In this document: positions 31,060 to 39,734 of the stretch, piece after piece
Numbering within the stretch: the stretch's first letter is position 1
Layout of the letters: every line of letters starts with the position of its first letter
Assembly: GCA_016875405.1 (NCBI GenBank)
Contig: VGRJ01000019.1
Span: 1 to 61,678, forward strand
Source of the DNA: Deltaproteobacteria bacterium
GTDB lineage: Bacteria > Myxococcota_A > Polyangia > Polyangiales > Polyangiaceae
Direction of reading: 5' to 3'
DNA: 61,678 nucleotides
The notes under the pieces: model-generated
The model's input: the letters and a program-made list of their open reading frames with translations, nothing else
What the model was told of the DNA's origin: nothing
Databases searched by the model: none
Translations under genes and position numbers: made by a program

Positions 31060-31748
31060 GCGAGCGCGAGCGCATCCCGCTGCCCGACTTCAGGACCCTC
31101 GAGGTCCCTTTGGAGTTCGCGGCGCGCCTCGACGCCGTGGGCGTCCGGCTCGACGCCGCAGTCCTCGCCGAGGTGGGCGGCTTTCTCGGGCTCCTCCTCG
31201 CGATGAACGAGCGCGTCAACCTCACCGCGATCGTGGAGCCTGGCGCCGTCTGGGAGCGACACGCGCTCGACGCGCTCTCGCTCTTGCCCGACCTCACCGA
31301 GCTCTCCGAGGGTGCGCGGGTGGCCGATCTGGGCTCGGGCGGCGGAGTCCCCGCCATCCCGCTCGCCCTCGCGCGGCGCGAGCTCGCCTTCACGCTCGTC
31401 GAGTCCATTCACAAGAAGGCGGCGTTCCTCGACGACGCCGCGCGGCGCTTTGGCCTCGAGCGCGTCGAGGTGCTCGCCGAGCGCGCCGAAGACGTCGGAC
31501 GCGGGCCGAAGCAGGGGACCTTCGACGCGGTGACGGCGCGCGCCGTCGCAAAGCTGAGCGCGCTCGTCCCGCTCGCGGCGCCGCTCTTGCGGCCCCTCGG
31601 TCGCATGATTTTCATCAAGGGACAGCGCGCAGGCGATGAGCTCTCGGAGGCCGCGGGTGCGCTCCGACGAGCGCGGGTGCGGCACCTCGCGACGCGCGCG
31701 ACTCCGACCGGTCGCGTGGTCGTGCTCGAGAAGCTGCCGGAGCGCTGA
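31056..31748 (+). CDS. rsmG: 16S rRNA (guanine527-N7)-methyltransferase
   Basis: The product is 230 aa from a GTG overlapping the previous stop (GTGA). It has FLGLLLAMNERVNLTAI (a variant of the conserved LL-x-WN-x-x-xNLT motif), the SAM motif VADLGSGGGVPAIPLALARR, and FDAVTARAVAKLSALVPLAAPLL followed by a Gly and KGQRAGDE. RsmG makes m7G527 in 16S rRNA, and loss gives low-level streptomycin resistance in other bacteria. It usually sits with gidA/parA/parB near the origin; here it is alone behind an acyl-CoA ligase, so its usual cluster is broken. Confidence 0.9.
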   Translation: MSERERIPLPDFRTLEVPLEFAARLDAVGVRLDAAVLAEVGGFLGLLLAMNERVNLTAIVEPGAVWERHALDALSLLPDLTELSEGARVADLGSGGGVPAIPLALARRELAFTLVESIHKKAAFLDDAARRFGLERVEVLAERAEDVGRGPKQGTFDAVTARAVAKLSALVPLAAPLLRPLGRMIFIKGQRAGDELSEAAGALRRARVRHLATRATPTGRVVVLEKLPER

Positions 31749-31867
31749 GCCGCAACGGTCGACATCGACCAAGGGTCGCAGGCGCAGTAGACTACAATGC
31801 CCTTGAATGCGAGCCTCGGGGCGGCCACTTAAGATGGGCTCGCGCCGCCCTCCCAAGGAGTCTCCCC

Positions 31868-32794
31868 ATGCGCCTTCCCCTCGTCCTCGCCTCCGCCACG
31901 CTGCTCGCCTCGACCGTCGCCTGCGGCGGCGATGACGAGCCCGCCACCGCCGCGTCGGGTTCGACCTCGAGCGGCGCCGGCGGCGCGCCCACGTCGTCGA
32001 GCAGCACCGGGGGCGGTGCGACCGACGCCGTCACGGTGACGTTTGCGGCCAAGGTCAACGGTGCCACCTTCGCGTGCGGCACGACCTACGACGGGCTCGG
32101 CGCCCCCGCGACCAAGGCGGACCTCAGCGACTTCCGCTTCTACGTGCACGCGCTGCGGCTCGTCGACGGCGACAAGGAGGTCCCCCTGACGCTCGACCAA
32201 GACGGCGTGTGGCAGCACGAAGACGTCGCGCTCCTCGACTTCGAGGACAAGAAGGGGGCCTGCTCGAACGGGACCGCCGTGACCAACGCGACCGTGCGCG
32301 GCACCGTCCCCGCCGGAACGAAGCACGGCGCGATCCGCCTCAAGCTGGGCGTTCCCTTCGCGCTAAACCACGACGACGCCTCGACGGCGCCCTCGCCGCT
32401 CAACCTCTCGGCGCTCTTCTGGAACTGGCAAGGCGGCCACAAGTTCTTGCGGATCGACGCGCTCCCCGAGGGCTCGATGAAGCCGTTCAACCTGCACGTC
32501 GGCAGCACCGGCTGCGACGGCGATCCCGCGACGGGCGGTGTCACCTCGTGCGCGAGCCCCAACGTCGCTGAGGTCGAGCTCGGGGGCTTCGACGCCGCGA
32601 CGAACACGATCGTGCTCGACTACGGAAAGCTGGTCGCCACGACGAAGCTCGCTGGCCCCGACGGCGGCGGCGCGCCCGGCTGCATGTCGAGCAAGACCGA
32701 CCCCGAGTGCGAGCCGCTCTTCGCGCGGCTGGGGCTCGAGCTCACAAGCGGGATGCCGAAGCCAGGAGCTCAGGCTACCTTCTCGGTGGAGTGA
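31868..32794 (+). CDS. mbnP: MbnP-like periplasmic copper-site protein (metallo-mystery pair)
   Basis: The product is 308 aa and looks like a lipoprotein: C19 follows a short signal, then a Ser/Thr/Gly linker to about 50. Features of the MbnP four-Cys family are FRFYVHALRLV, GVWQHEDVALLDFED, C132 in GACSNG, FWNWQGGHKFLRID (W185, W187), and C216 and C228 around a short loop, with C70 making the fourth core Cys. MbnP binds copper; its partner MbnH oxidises a Trp in it to kynurenine in methanotroph systems. The gene is upstream of the MbnH-like gene by 5 bp. A weak -10-like TACAAT lies at 31793-31798. Confidence 0.88.
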   Translation: MRLPLVLASATLLASTVACGGDDEPATAASGSTSSGAGGAPTSSSSTGGGATDAVTVTFAAKVNGATFACGTTYDGLGAPATKADLSDFRFYVHALRLVDGDKEVPLTLDQDGVWQHEDVALLDFEDKKGACSNGTAVTNATVRGTVPAGTKHGAIRLKLGVPFALNHDDASTAPSPLNLSALFWNWQGGHKFLRIDALPEGSMKPFNLHVGSTGCDGDPATGGVTSCASPNVAEVELGGFDAATNTIVLDYGKLVATTKLAGPDGGGAPGCMSSKTDPECEPLFARLGLELTSGMPKPGAQATFSVE

Positions 32795-32799
32795 GCACG

Positions 32800-33987
32800 A
32801 TGGCTCGACGGCCCGCACGCACCCTCGGTTGGCACGTCGTCGGCGCAACAGCAGCGCTCGTCGCGTCGGCATGCGGCGGGCTCGTCCCGATCGACACCGG
32901 CACCACCGGGGGCGGGAGCTCGAGCTTCGACTTCGGCCTCCCTGCAGGCGTCCCGAAGCCGCGCATCCCCGCGGACAACCCGATGACCCGCGCAAAGGTC
33001 GAGCTCGGGCGTCATCTGTTCTACGACGCGCGCCTGTCGCTGAACGAGACGCAGGCCTGCGCGAGCTGCCACCTCCAGGACCGCGCCTTCACCGACGGCC
33101 TCGCCACCTCGGTCGGCTCGACCGGCGACCACACCCCGCGGGGCTCGATGAGCCTCGTGAACGTCGCCTACCTCACCACCCTCACGTGGGCAAACCCAGC
33201 GCTCGTCGCGCTCGAAGACCAAGCGCTCGTCCCGATGTTCGGCGAGCACCCCGTCGAGCTCGGGCTCGCGGGCCAGGAGGAGACGCTGCTCGAGCGACTC
33301 GGCGCCGACCCCACCTACGCGACGCTCTTCCAAGCCGCGTTCCCCGCTACCGACGAGCCGCTCTCACTCGCCTCGGTTGTCCGCGCGCTCGCCTCGTTCG
33401 AGCGGGCGCTCCTGTCGTTCTCGTCGCCCTACGATCGCTACGCCTACGGCGGCGAGCCCGACGCGCTCGACGAGCGCGCCAAGCGGGGCCGCGACCTCTT
33501 CTTCTCCGACTCGCTCGAGTGCTTTCACTGCCACGGGGGCTTCAACTTCTCGGACTCCACCGCCCACGAGGGGACCGCCATCGTCGAGACGATGTTTCAC
33601 AACACCGGCCTCTACAACCTCAACGGCAGCGGTGCGTATCCCGCGGCGAACACCGGGCTCTACGAGCACACCGGCGTGCCCTCCGACATGGGGCGCTTCC
33701 GAGCCCCGACGCTCCGCAACATCGCGCTCACCGCGCCGTACATGCACGACGGCAGCATCGCGACCCTCGACGCGGTCCTCGATCACTACGCGGCAGGCGG
33801 GCGCACGCTCGCCTCGGGGCCAAACGCCGGCGTCGGGAGCGCGAGCCCGCTTAAGAGCGAGTTCGTGAACGGCTTCACACTCACCCAAGACGACCGCGCC
33901 GACCTCCTCGCGTTCCTCGAGAGCCTCACCGATCCGACGCTCGCGACGCGGGCAGACCTGTCGAACCCCTGGGCCGCCGCGCCATGA
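32800..33987 (+). CDS. mbnH: MbnH-like di-heme cytochrome c peroxidase family protein (metallo-mystery pair)
   Basis: The product is 395 aa, a lipoprotein by its lipobox SACGG. Two heme c sites are present: CASCH (C87, C90, H91) and CFHCH (C241, C244, H245). The region between carries the family's RGSMSLVNVAYLTTLTWANP, where peroxidases usually have R-x-x-PSL-x-N, and the late APYMHDGSIATLDAVLDHY supplies the Met/His ligand area. MbnH forms a bis-Fe(IV) state and modifies MbnP. The ATG at 32800 is 8 nt after GGAG; a GTG at 32791 overlaps the MbnP stop. Co-occurrence with MbnP defines the pair. Confidence 0.9.
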   Translation: MARRPARTLGWHVVGATAALVASACGGLVPIDTGTTGGGSSSFDFGLPAGVPKPRIPADNPMTRAKVELGRHLFYDARLSLNETQACASCHLQDRAFTDGLATSVGSTGDHTPRGSMSLVNVAYLTTLTWANPALVALEDQALVPMFGEHPVELGLAGQEETLLERLGADPTYATLFQAAFPATDEPLSLASVVRALASFERALLSFSSPYDRYAYGGEPDALDERAKRGRDLFFSDSLECFHCHGGFNFSDSTAHEGTAIVETMFHNTGLYNLNGSGAYPAANTGLYEHTGVPSDMGRFRAPTLRNIALTAPYMHDGSIATLDAVLDHYAAGGRTLASGPNAGVGSASPLKSEFVNGFTLTQDDRADLLAFLESLTDPTLATRADLSNPWAAAP

Positions 33988-34052
33988 TTTTCAGTCATTT
34001 CCAAGGGACGGCTCGGAGCGTCGTCGCAGCGCTCGCACTCGCCTCGGCCTCG

Positions 34053-34143
34053 CCCCCCTGACGCCCTGACCGGGGGCTCGCGTTCGTCGTCGGTCCTCGT
34101 TGGAGCTAGGCGTGGCAGCTGGCCCCTGCTAAGGGACGGGGCC
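34053..34143 (+). terminator. Two GC hairpins after the MbnH gene
   Basis: CCCCCC at 34053-34058 can pair with GGGGG at 34072-34076, and GGCCCC at 34121-34126 can pair with GGGGCC at 34138-34143. Neither has a T-tract. They occupy the 199-bp gap between the MbnH gene and the next lipoprotein and may end the pair's transcript or fold in the next leader. Confidence 0.4.
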
Positions 34144-34186
34144 TTGGGAGGCGTCGGCCGTCGGGAGCCGCGCGCGAGGAGGCTTC

Positions 34187-36370
34187 ATGACCAGGAACAT
34201 GACAGGGAAGAAGACCGCGCTCCAGTCGGCGCGCGTGATGTTGGGGCTCGGTGCGGCGCTCGGGCTCGCCTGGGCGGGCTGTAGCAGCAGCGACGCGACC
34301 ACCGATCCGACCGTGACCGGCTCGACGGGCACCACGAGCCTGTCGACGACCAGCGGCGCGGGGACGGGCGGCAGCGCGGACGTGTGCCCGGGCGGGACGC
34401 TCTGCGGCGACACCTGCACCAACACCGCGTTCGACCCGCAGAACTGTGGGGCGTGCGGCAAGGCCTGCGCCGACGGCGAGCTCTGCTCGATGGGCACCTG
34501 CGGCCTCGGCTGCTTCGGCGGCACCACCAAGTGCGGCGACTCCTGCGTCGACACGAACAGCAGCCCGCTGCACTGCGGCGAGTGCGGCAAGGCCTGCGGC
34601 GCGGGCCTACTCTGTGCCGCCGGAAAATGCGTGCTCTCGTGCGACGAGGGCGGCGGCAAGGAGTGCAACGGACTCTGCGCCGACATCCAGAACGACGAGA
34701 AGAACTGCGGCGACTGCGGCAAGGTCTGCGGTCCGACCGAGGTGTGCGACAAGGGCGCGTGCGTCCTCGAGTGCGAGGCTGGCCTCACGAAGTGCGACGC
34801 GGGCTGCGTCAACCTGGCGAACGACCCGAACGCCTGCGGGAGCTGCAACAAATCATGCGATCTCGCCGCCGGCCAGCTGTGCTCGCAGGGGCTCTGCACC
34901 TTCGGCTGCCTCGGCGGCAGCACGTTCTGCAGCGGCCTGTGCGTCGACACGCTCTCCGACCCGAAGAACTGCGGCGGCTGCGACACCAAGAACGCTCCGA
35001 AAGCCTGCAAAGCCGGCGAGGTCTGCACCGCCGGCATGTGCCAGGCCGCCTGCGGCGGAAACCTGCAGAAGTGCGGCAGCTCGTGCTTCGACTTCCTGAC
35101 CGACAAGAACCACTGCGGCGACTGCAACACCATCTGCAAGAGCGCCGAGTCGTGCGTGCAGGGCAAGTGCGTCGCGTGCGACTCGACCAAGACCGACTGC
35201 GACGGCGACGGCTGGCTCGTGTCCGAGGGTGACTGCTGCGACAAGCCAGGCGCCTGCGGGGCGTCGCCCAACCTCGTGAATCCGGGTGCGGTCGAGGTCG
35301 TCGGCAACGGCATCGATGACAACTGCAACGGCAAGCAGGACATCTTCGACACGGTCGACACGACGGCCTGCGATGCGGTCCTCTCCTCGAACTCGAGCAC
35401 CGCGGGTGACTACGCGAAGGCGCTCGGGATCTGCCGGACGACGACGCTCGCCCCCGCGCTGAAGAAGGACAAGACCTGGGGCCTCATCAGCGCGAAGCTC
35501 CTGCGCGCGGACGGCACGACGCTCCCCACGACCAGCACCCAGCGCTCGATCCGCAGCGCGCTCGGCAGCGTCTCCCCGCCGACGCTCGAGGGCCAGAAGG
35601 CCGCGGTGCTCTCGACCGGCATCGCCTCGGACCTGACCCAGCCGAGCCCGGGGCCGGCCAGTTCTAACGCTTTTGGCACCGACCTCTCGAGCACCGTCAA
35701 CATCGCGAACTGCGCGAGCGCCTCATGCATCAAGGACTGGTTCACGACCGCGAACCCACCCCTAAAGAAGGCGAACGAGCTCCCCGTGGCGCCGAACTGC
35801 GGCAGCGGAAATGCAGGCATGCCCTCGAGCGCGCATGACTCGGTCATGCTCGAGCTCGTGATGCGTGCGCCCACCAACGCCCGCGCGTTCTCGCTCAACA
35901 CGTACTTCATGTCGCAGGAGTTCCCGGACTACGTGTGCTCGGACTTCAACGACCAGTTCGCCGTGCTGATCGATACGCCCAAGCCGACGAGCCCGGTGCC
36001 GAACCCGAAGGACAAGAACCTCCTCGTGTTCGACGACGGCAACGGCCTGTGGCCCATCGGCATCAACATCGCCTCGGGAACGGGGCTCTTCAACGTCTGC
36101 GATCTCGCGGCTGCCAAGGCCGCGAAGCCCGACGTGAGCAACGCCTCGTGCGCGCTCGGCAAGGCCCAGCTCGCCGGCACGAACTGTGCGACGGCCGGCG
36201 GCACCTTCTGGCTCACCACCAAGGGCAACATCGTGCCGGGCGAGAACGTCACGCTCCGCATCGTGATCTGGGACGTCGGCGACAACGACCTCGACTCGCT
36301 CGCGCTGGTCGATGCGTTCAAGTGGCTCTTGAACTCGACCGTCCCGGGCACCTCGGACGGCTCGAACTGA
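34187..36370 (+). CDS. Cys-rich-repeat lipoprotein with choice-of-anchor L domain
   Basis: The product is 727 aa. Its signal peptide ends in lipobox AWAGC. A Thr/Ser/Gly linker leads to six Cys-rich repeats (about 65-330) of the pattern NCG-x-CG-x-x-C followed by a loop with further Cys, such as FDPQNCGACGKAC and EKNCGDCGKVC. A short DCDGDGW...DGNGIDDNCNG segment resembles the MopE-like Ca-binding repeat region. The C-terminal half (about 400-720) reads like choice-of-anchor L: SAHDSVMLELVMRAPTNARA, FSLNTYFMSQEFPDYVCSDF, NDQFAVLIDTP and LRIVIWDVGDNDLDSLALVD. Such proteins are surface or secreted in Myxococcota. It is transcribed alone and ends against a convergent operon. Confidence 0.88.
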   Translation: MTRNMTGKKTALQSARVMLGLGAALGLAWAGCSSSDATTDPTVTGSTGTTSLSTTSGAGTGGSADVCPGGTLCGDTCTNTAFDPQNCGACGKACADGELCSMGTCGLGCFGGTTKCGDSCVDTNSSPLHCGECGKACGAGLLCAAGKCVLSCDEGGGKECNGLCADIQNDEKNCGDCGKVCGPTEVCDKGACVLECEAGLTKCDAGCVNLANDPNACGSCNKSCDLAAGQLCSQGLCTFGCLGGSTFCSGLCVDTLSDPKNCGGCDTKNAPKACKAGEVCTAGMCQAACGGNLQKCGSSCFDFLTDKNHCGDCNTICKSAESCVQGKCVACDSTKTDCDGDGWLVSEGDCCDKPGACGASPNLVNPGAVEVVGNGIDDNCNGKQDIFDTVDTTACDAVLSSNSSTAGDYAKALGICRTTTLAPALKKDKTWGLISAKLLRADGTTLPTTSTQRSIRSALGSVSPPTLEGQKAAVLSTGIASDLTQPSPGPASSNAFGTDLSSTVNIANCASASCIKDWFTTANPPLKKANELPVAPNCGSGNAGMPSSAHDSVMLELVMRAPTNARAFSLNTYFMSQEFPDYVCSDFNDQFAVLIDTPKPTSPVPNPKDKNLLVFDDGNGLWPIGINIASGTGLFNVCDLAAAKAAKPDVSNASCALGKAQLAGTNCATAGGTFWLTTKGNIVPGENVTLRIVIWDVGDNDLDSLALVDAFKWLLNSTVPGTSDGSN

Positions 36371-36381
36371 CCCACCGAGGA

Positions 36382-36408
36382 GAGGCGTCGCTCCCACGGC
36401 GGCGCCTC
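36382..36408. terminator. Bidirectional terminator candidate between convergent genes
   Basis: GAGGCG at 36382-36387 pairs with CGCCTC at 36403-36408, with extra C-G pairs inside. It lies between the stop at 36370 and the stop of the leftward NlpC/P60 gene at 36407, whose last codon it touches. No T-tract is present. Confidence 0.45.
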
Positions 36409-39400
36409 ACCTCGCAGGTCGTCTGCGCGAGGCGAACCAGCTTCGGTAGCTCTCCATCCGCGCGAGCTGCTGGCGCGGCGCACGACGCTTGCAGGGCACG
36501 CGCTCGGGGGAGCCCTCGGGCGCGCCCCAGCGAACCTCGACGCAGTCGTTCGGGTTGTAGGCGACCTCGAGGGCCGGCGCGCGCGCGAGCACGTCCGCGA
36601 GCGAGAGAGTCTGTCGGCTCCCGTCGGAGCGCGTGTACTCGAACGCGAGCTCGCCGAGGCGCGCCTTGATGCGCGCGTCGAGAGCGCCCACCGCGGACTC
36701 GAGCTCAGCTCCGCTCGCGGGGAGCCCGAAGCGCTGCGGCTGACGACGCACCGCGTCCGGGAAGCCGGTGACGGTGTCGACCGCGATGAGCAGGCGCATG
36801 TCGCGCGAGGGCGTCGAGTAGTCCTCCCAGTCGCCCGTGGTCTCGAACACCGCGTGGCCCGTCGGCATCTCGATGGTCTTTCGACTCGAGGAGACGCGGG
36901 CCTCGCCGTTGTCGACGCTGACCACGCGCGCCTTGGCCTGCTCGAAGAGCGCGGAGAGGAGGACCTCGAGGGCGTCCTCGAGCCGCAGCGGGCGCGGGTT
37001 CACGAGCCCCTCGACGCGGTCGTAGAAGCCGTCCTTCGTGAGACCGTACTGCTCCCCGCTCCAGGGCGCGAGTTCGGGATGCTCGGTCGCGATCCGCTCG
37101 TTGGCGAGGCCGATGACCTCACCTCGGCGCGCGGTCACGGGACGGAACCGCTTGAACCCAGCCCCCGCCTCGGTCGTGTCGGGCTCGAACAAGAAAGTCC
37201 CGCGCCAGAAGCGGCGCCGGCCGATCGTTCCGTCGGGCTGCGCGTCCGCGCCGAGCAACACGCCGTGCGTGCGGAGGCCCTGCGGGACCCAACGCACGAC
37301 GACGTAACCGTGACCATAAGGATCCGCGAACACCGCGCCCGGCGCGAGCGCCTCGCGCGTCAACGGCACCGGGTAGTGATCGGTGCGCGAGTCGTTCGGG
37401 GCCGTGCGCCCGGAGCCGGAGTGAACCCCGTTGGCGAGCGCGCCGCGCGTGAAGGTCTCGAACTGCTCGACCGCGTCGTCGCCCTCCGGATCCTCGTCGA
37501 GGTTCGAGTGCGTCTTCGGGTCGCAGCGAGGCGCCTCGCCCTTGCGACCGCGGTTGCAGTGCCGATACGCGAACGGCAGCCTGAGCTTCCACGCGAAGTA
37601 CGCGCGCAGGAAATACGGCAGATCCGCGCAATCGGGCTCGAGCGAGAGGCGCCCTTCTTCGCCTGCGCCGAGCGAGCCGAAGAGCAGGTTGCGCTCGGCG
37701 TCACGCAAGAGCGAGTGCAGGTTCGTCCAGCTGCGGTCGTCGATCGGGTAGTCGAAGAGGGCCTCGACGAAGGTCGAGTAGAGCCGCTCGTGGCCGGCGG
37801 TCCAGCGCTGCCTGACGGGCCAGGCGCTCCCGCCCGGGCCCTCGCGATGCGGAGGCCGCGCGTTCACCTTGACCGACGCGCACGCGAAGGTGCTCGACCC
37901 ATCGCCCACCCGAACGAGCTGGAGCCCCGCGGCAGGCGCGGCGATCTCCGCGACGAACCCGAAAGGCGGGCCGCCGTAACGCCGCGTGGGCGGCCGCGCC
38001 ACGACGCCGTCGTCACCCTCGAAGGCGAACGTCACCGAGCCGAGATCGCGCGCGCTCGAGACGATGGCGCGGAGCGGCTGCCCCGGGTGCGGGTGCTTCG
38101 GCACGACGAGCAGCGTCACGTCGTCGCGGACCTCCTCGGCTCGGCACGCCCCCCGCGCCTCGACCGGAGCGGCGGGTCGACGTGCGGCGACGCCCTCGAG
38201 CGCGGGCCCGGGGCTCGTCCCGAGCACCGTGATTTTCGTCAAGCGCTCGAGGAACGAGCGGCGTGAGGTGCCGGCCCCGAGCCTGAGATCGCTCACCTCG
38301 ACGCGCTCGACGCGGCGCAGCGTCTCGCCCGCGCCGCCGCACGCCTCGAGGTACTCGGCGAAGGCGTGCATCGCCATCGGGATGCCCTCCTTGGTCCGAC
38401 CGAGGTAGAGCATGATGTGCCCGGGAAAGCTGAGGAGCACGACGCCGCGCTCGGTCGCCGCGTCGAGCAGCGCGAGCCGTGCCCCCTCGTCCTCGGCCGC
38501 CGTCACCTCGAGCGAGAACGAGCCTGCCTGGGCCTGGTGCCCGCTGTTCCGCGGGAGCTCGAGGCCGAAGGCCCCAAACACCGTCGCTAGGAACTCGGAG
38601 CAGTCGCGACCGCCGCCGCGCCCTCCCCAACCGTACGCGCTCCCGAGGTAGCGGAAGGCCTCCTCGAGGAGCGCCCGCCGCGTGAGGGGCCTCAGGGTCT
38701 CGGCACCGTCGAGCGGCTGGCTGACCTCGAAGCCATCGGCCGTCGCGAAGCGAGCCCGAGCTCCGTCCGCGCGCGCGAGGAAGGTCCAGGGCGCGACCTG
38801 CGTCGAGCGACTCGCTCCGGTGAGGATGGTCTCACCTGTCACACGCAGCCGCGCCGGGCTGGCAAACGACGCGGCGAGCGCTTCGGGGACCGGCGGCGAG
38901 AGCGCCGCCGTCGGGTCGATCCAGCCGAGCGCCCCGCGCGATCGGACGAGCCACAGACCGTTCGGCTCGCGCGCCAACACCGAGAACGCCTCCTGCGGCC
39001 GCAGCGTGCTGCAGAGGTTGCGGTCGAAGTTCGCCTGCGCGTCACCGGCCTTGAAGAGCCCTGCCCGGGTCGGACCGCAGCGGAGCGGGACGAGGTCGAG
39101 CGCTACGCGCAGCTCGCCGCCCGTCGACGGGGATACGAAGACGGGACTCGCCGAGCGCGGCGCGAAGGGAGCCGCATCCACTTGCGTTCCGTCAAGAGCT
39201 ACGTACTCGCGGGCCTCGACCTTTTTTCGAAGGTAGGCAAGCCGAGCCACGACCTCGCCCGAAAGGCGCGCCTCGTCGACGGGCGCGCGCAGGTCGAAGG
39301 GCGCGAGGGCATCGGTCTCGGGGTTCGCCGCGTCGCGCGCGCGGAACGCCGCGTTGTGGTCGTGGATCGCAGCGCTCGAGAGCACCTCGGCATCCGGCTC

Positions 39401-39631
39401 GGGAACGCGTGCGAGCCAGTACTCGACGCCGCGAGCCTCCGGCGGAACGCGCGGGAGAGGAATCGGAGCGGCCGCCTCGCGCGGGCACGTCTCGGTCCCT
39501 CCCCCGCTCGCCGCGGCCTCGGTCTCGCTCCTCGACGCCGCGCCGAAACGCACGCAGGCGGCAAGAACCCCGACGACCCCAAGGATGGGCGCCGCGGCGC
39601 CCACGACACGCCACCGTGTCGCGAGCCTCAT
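36407..39631 (-). CDS. Large lipoprotein with SH3-like and NlpC/P60 peptidase domains
   Basis: The product is 1074 aa. The start at 39631 opens a signal peptide with lipobox LAAC; an ATG at 39670 is in frame but adds a charged tail. SH3-like strands lie at about 225-290 (FSVLAREPNGLWLVRSRGAL). The NlpC/P60 domain follows, with YLGSAYGWGGRGGGRDCSEF (catalytic Cys near 342), LELPRNSGHQAQAG and FPGHIMLYLGR (His). The C-terminal 600 residues, including FDYPIDDRSWTNLHSLLRD and DPYGHGYVVVRWVPQG, belong to no family I know. It likely cleaves peptidoglycan cross-links or another gamma-D-Glu peptide in the periplasm. It follows the thioredoxin-TPR gene by 103 bp. Confidence 0.83.
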   Translation of the reverse strand: MRLATRWRVVGAAAPILGVVGVLAACVRFGAASRSETEAAASGGGTETCPREAAAPIPLPRVPPEARGVEYWLARVPEPDAEVLSSAAIHDHNAAFRARDAANPETDALAPFDLRAPVDEARLSGEVVARLAYLRKKVEAREYVALDGTQVDAAPFAPRSASPVFVSPSTGGELRVALDLVPLRCGPTRAGLFKAGDAQANFDRNLCSTLRPQEAFSVLAREPNGLWLVRSRGALGWIDPTAALSPPVPEALAASFASPARLRVTGETILTGASRSTQVAPWTFLARADGARARFATADGFEVSQPLDGAETLRPLTRRALLEEAFRYLGSAYGWGGRGGGRDCSEFLATVFGAFGLELPRNSGHQAQAGSFSLEVTAAEDEGARLALLDAATERGVVLLSFPGHIMLYLGRTKEGIPMAMHAFAEYLEACGGAGETLRRVERVEVSDLRLGAGTSRRSFLERLTKITVLGTSPGPALEGVAARRPAAPVEARGACRAEEVRDDVTLLVVPKHPHPGQPLRAIVSSARDLGSVTFAFEGDDGVVARPPTRRYGGPPFGFVAEIAAPAAGLQLVRVGDGSSTFACASVKVNARPPHREGPGGSAWPVRQRWTAGHERLYSTFVEALFDYPIDDRSWTNLHSLLRDAERNLLFGSLGAGEEGRLSLEPDCADLPYFLRAYFAWKLRLPFAYRHCNRGRKGEAPRCDPKTHSNLDEDPEGDDAVEQFETFTRGALANGVHSGSGRTAPNDSRTDHYPVPLTREALAPGAVFADPYGHGYVVVRWVPQGLRTHGVLLGADAQPDGTIGRRRFWRGTFLFEPDTTEAGAGFKRFRPVTARRGEVIGLANERIATEHPELAPWSGEQYGLTKDGFYDRVEGLVNPRPLRLEDALEVLLSALFEQAKARVVSVDNGEARVSSSRKTIEMPTGHAVFETTGDWEDYSTPSRDMRLLIAVDTVTGFPDAVRRQPQRFGLPASGAELESAVGALDARIKARLGELAFEYTRSDGSRQTLSLADVLARAPALEVAYNPNDCVEVRWGAPEGSPERVPCKRRAPRQQLARMESYRSWFASRRRPAR

Positions 39632-39734
39632 CGCTCCGTCTCGTTCCTCACGACGCCTCGACGTGGCCATAGCCTCGACATCCCGGCGGGGACCAGTTTC
39701 GAGGGCACCAGCGCCCTACGCCCGCCAGCGCTCG

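Noticed and set aside
31868-33987. Methanobactin biosynthesis locus
   Set aside because: The MbnP and MbnH genes are present, but no precursor peptide, MbnB, MbnC, MATE exporter or TonB receptor gene is adjacent; the pair also occurs widely outside methanobactin loci.
34113-34131. Sigma-54-like promoter (TGGCA ... TGCT) before the choice-of-anchor gene
   Set aside because: The GG and GC elements are 12 nt apart instead of the required 10, so it does not fit the consensus.
34129-35400. Long open frame on the minus strand across the Cys-rich lipoprotein gene
   Set aside because: It is the shadow of the Cys-repeat region; its composition (Ser/Pro/Gln/His runs) mirrors the Cys and Gly codons of the real gene, and there is no ribosome binding site or domain.
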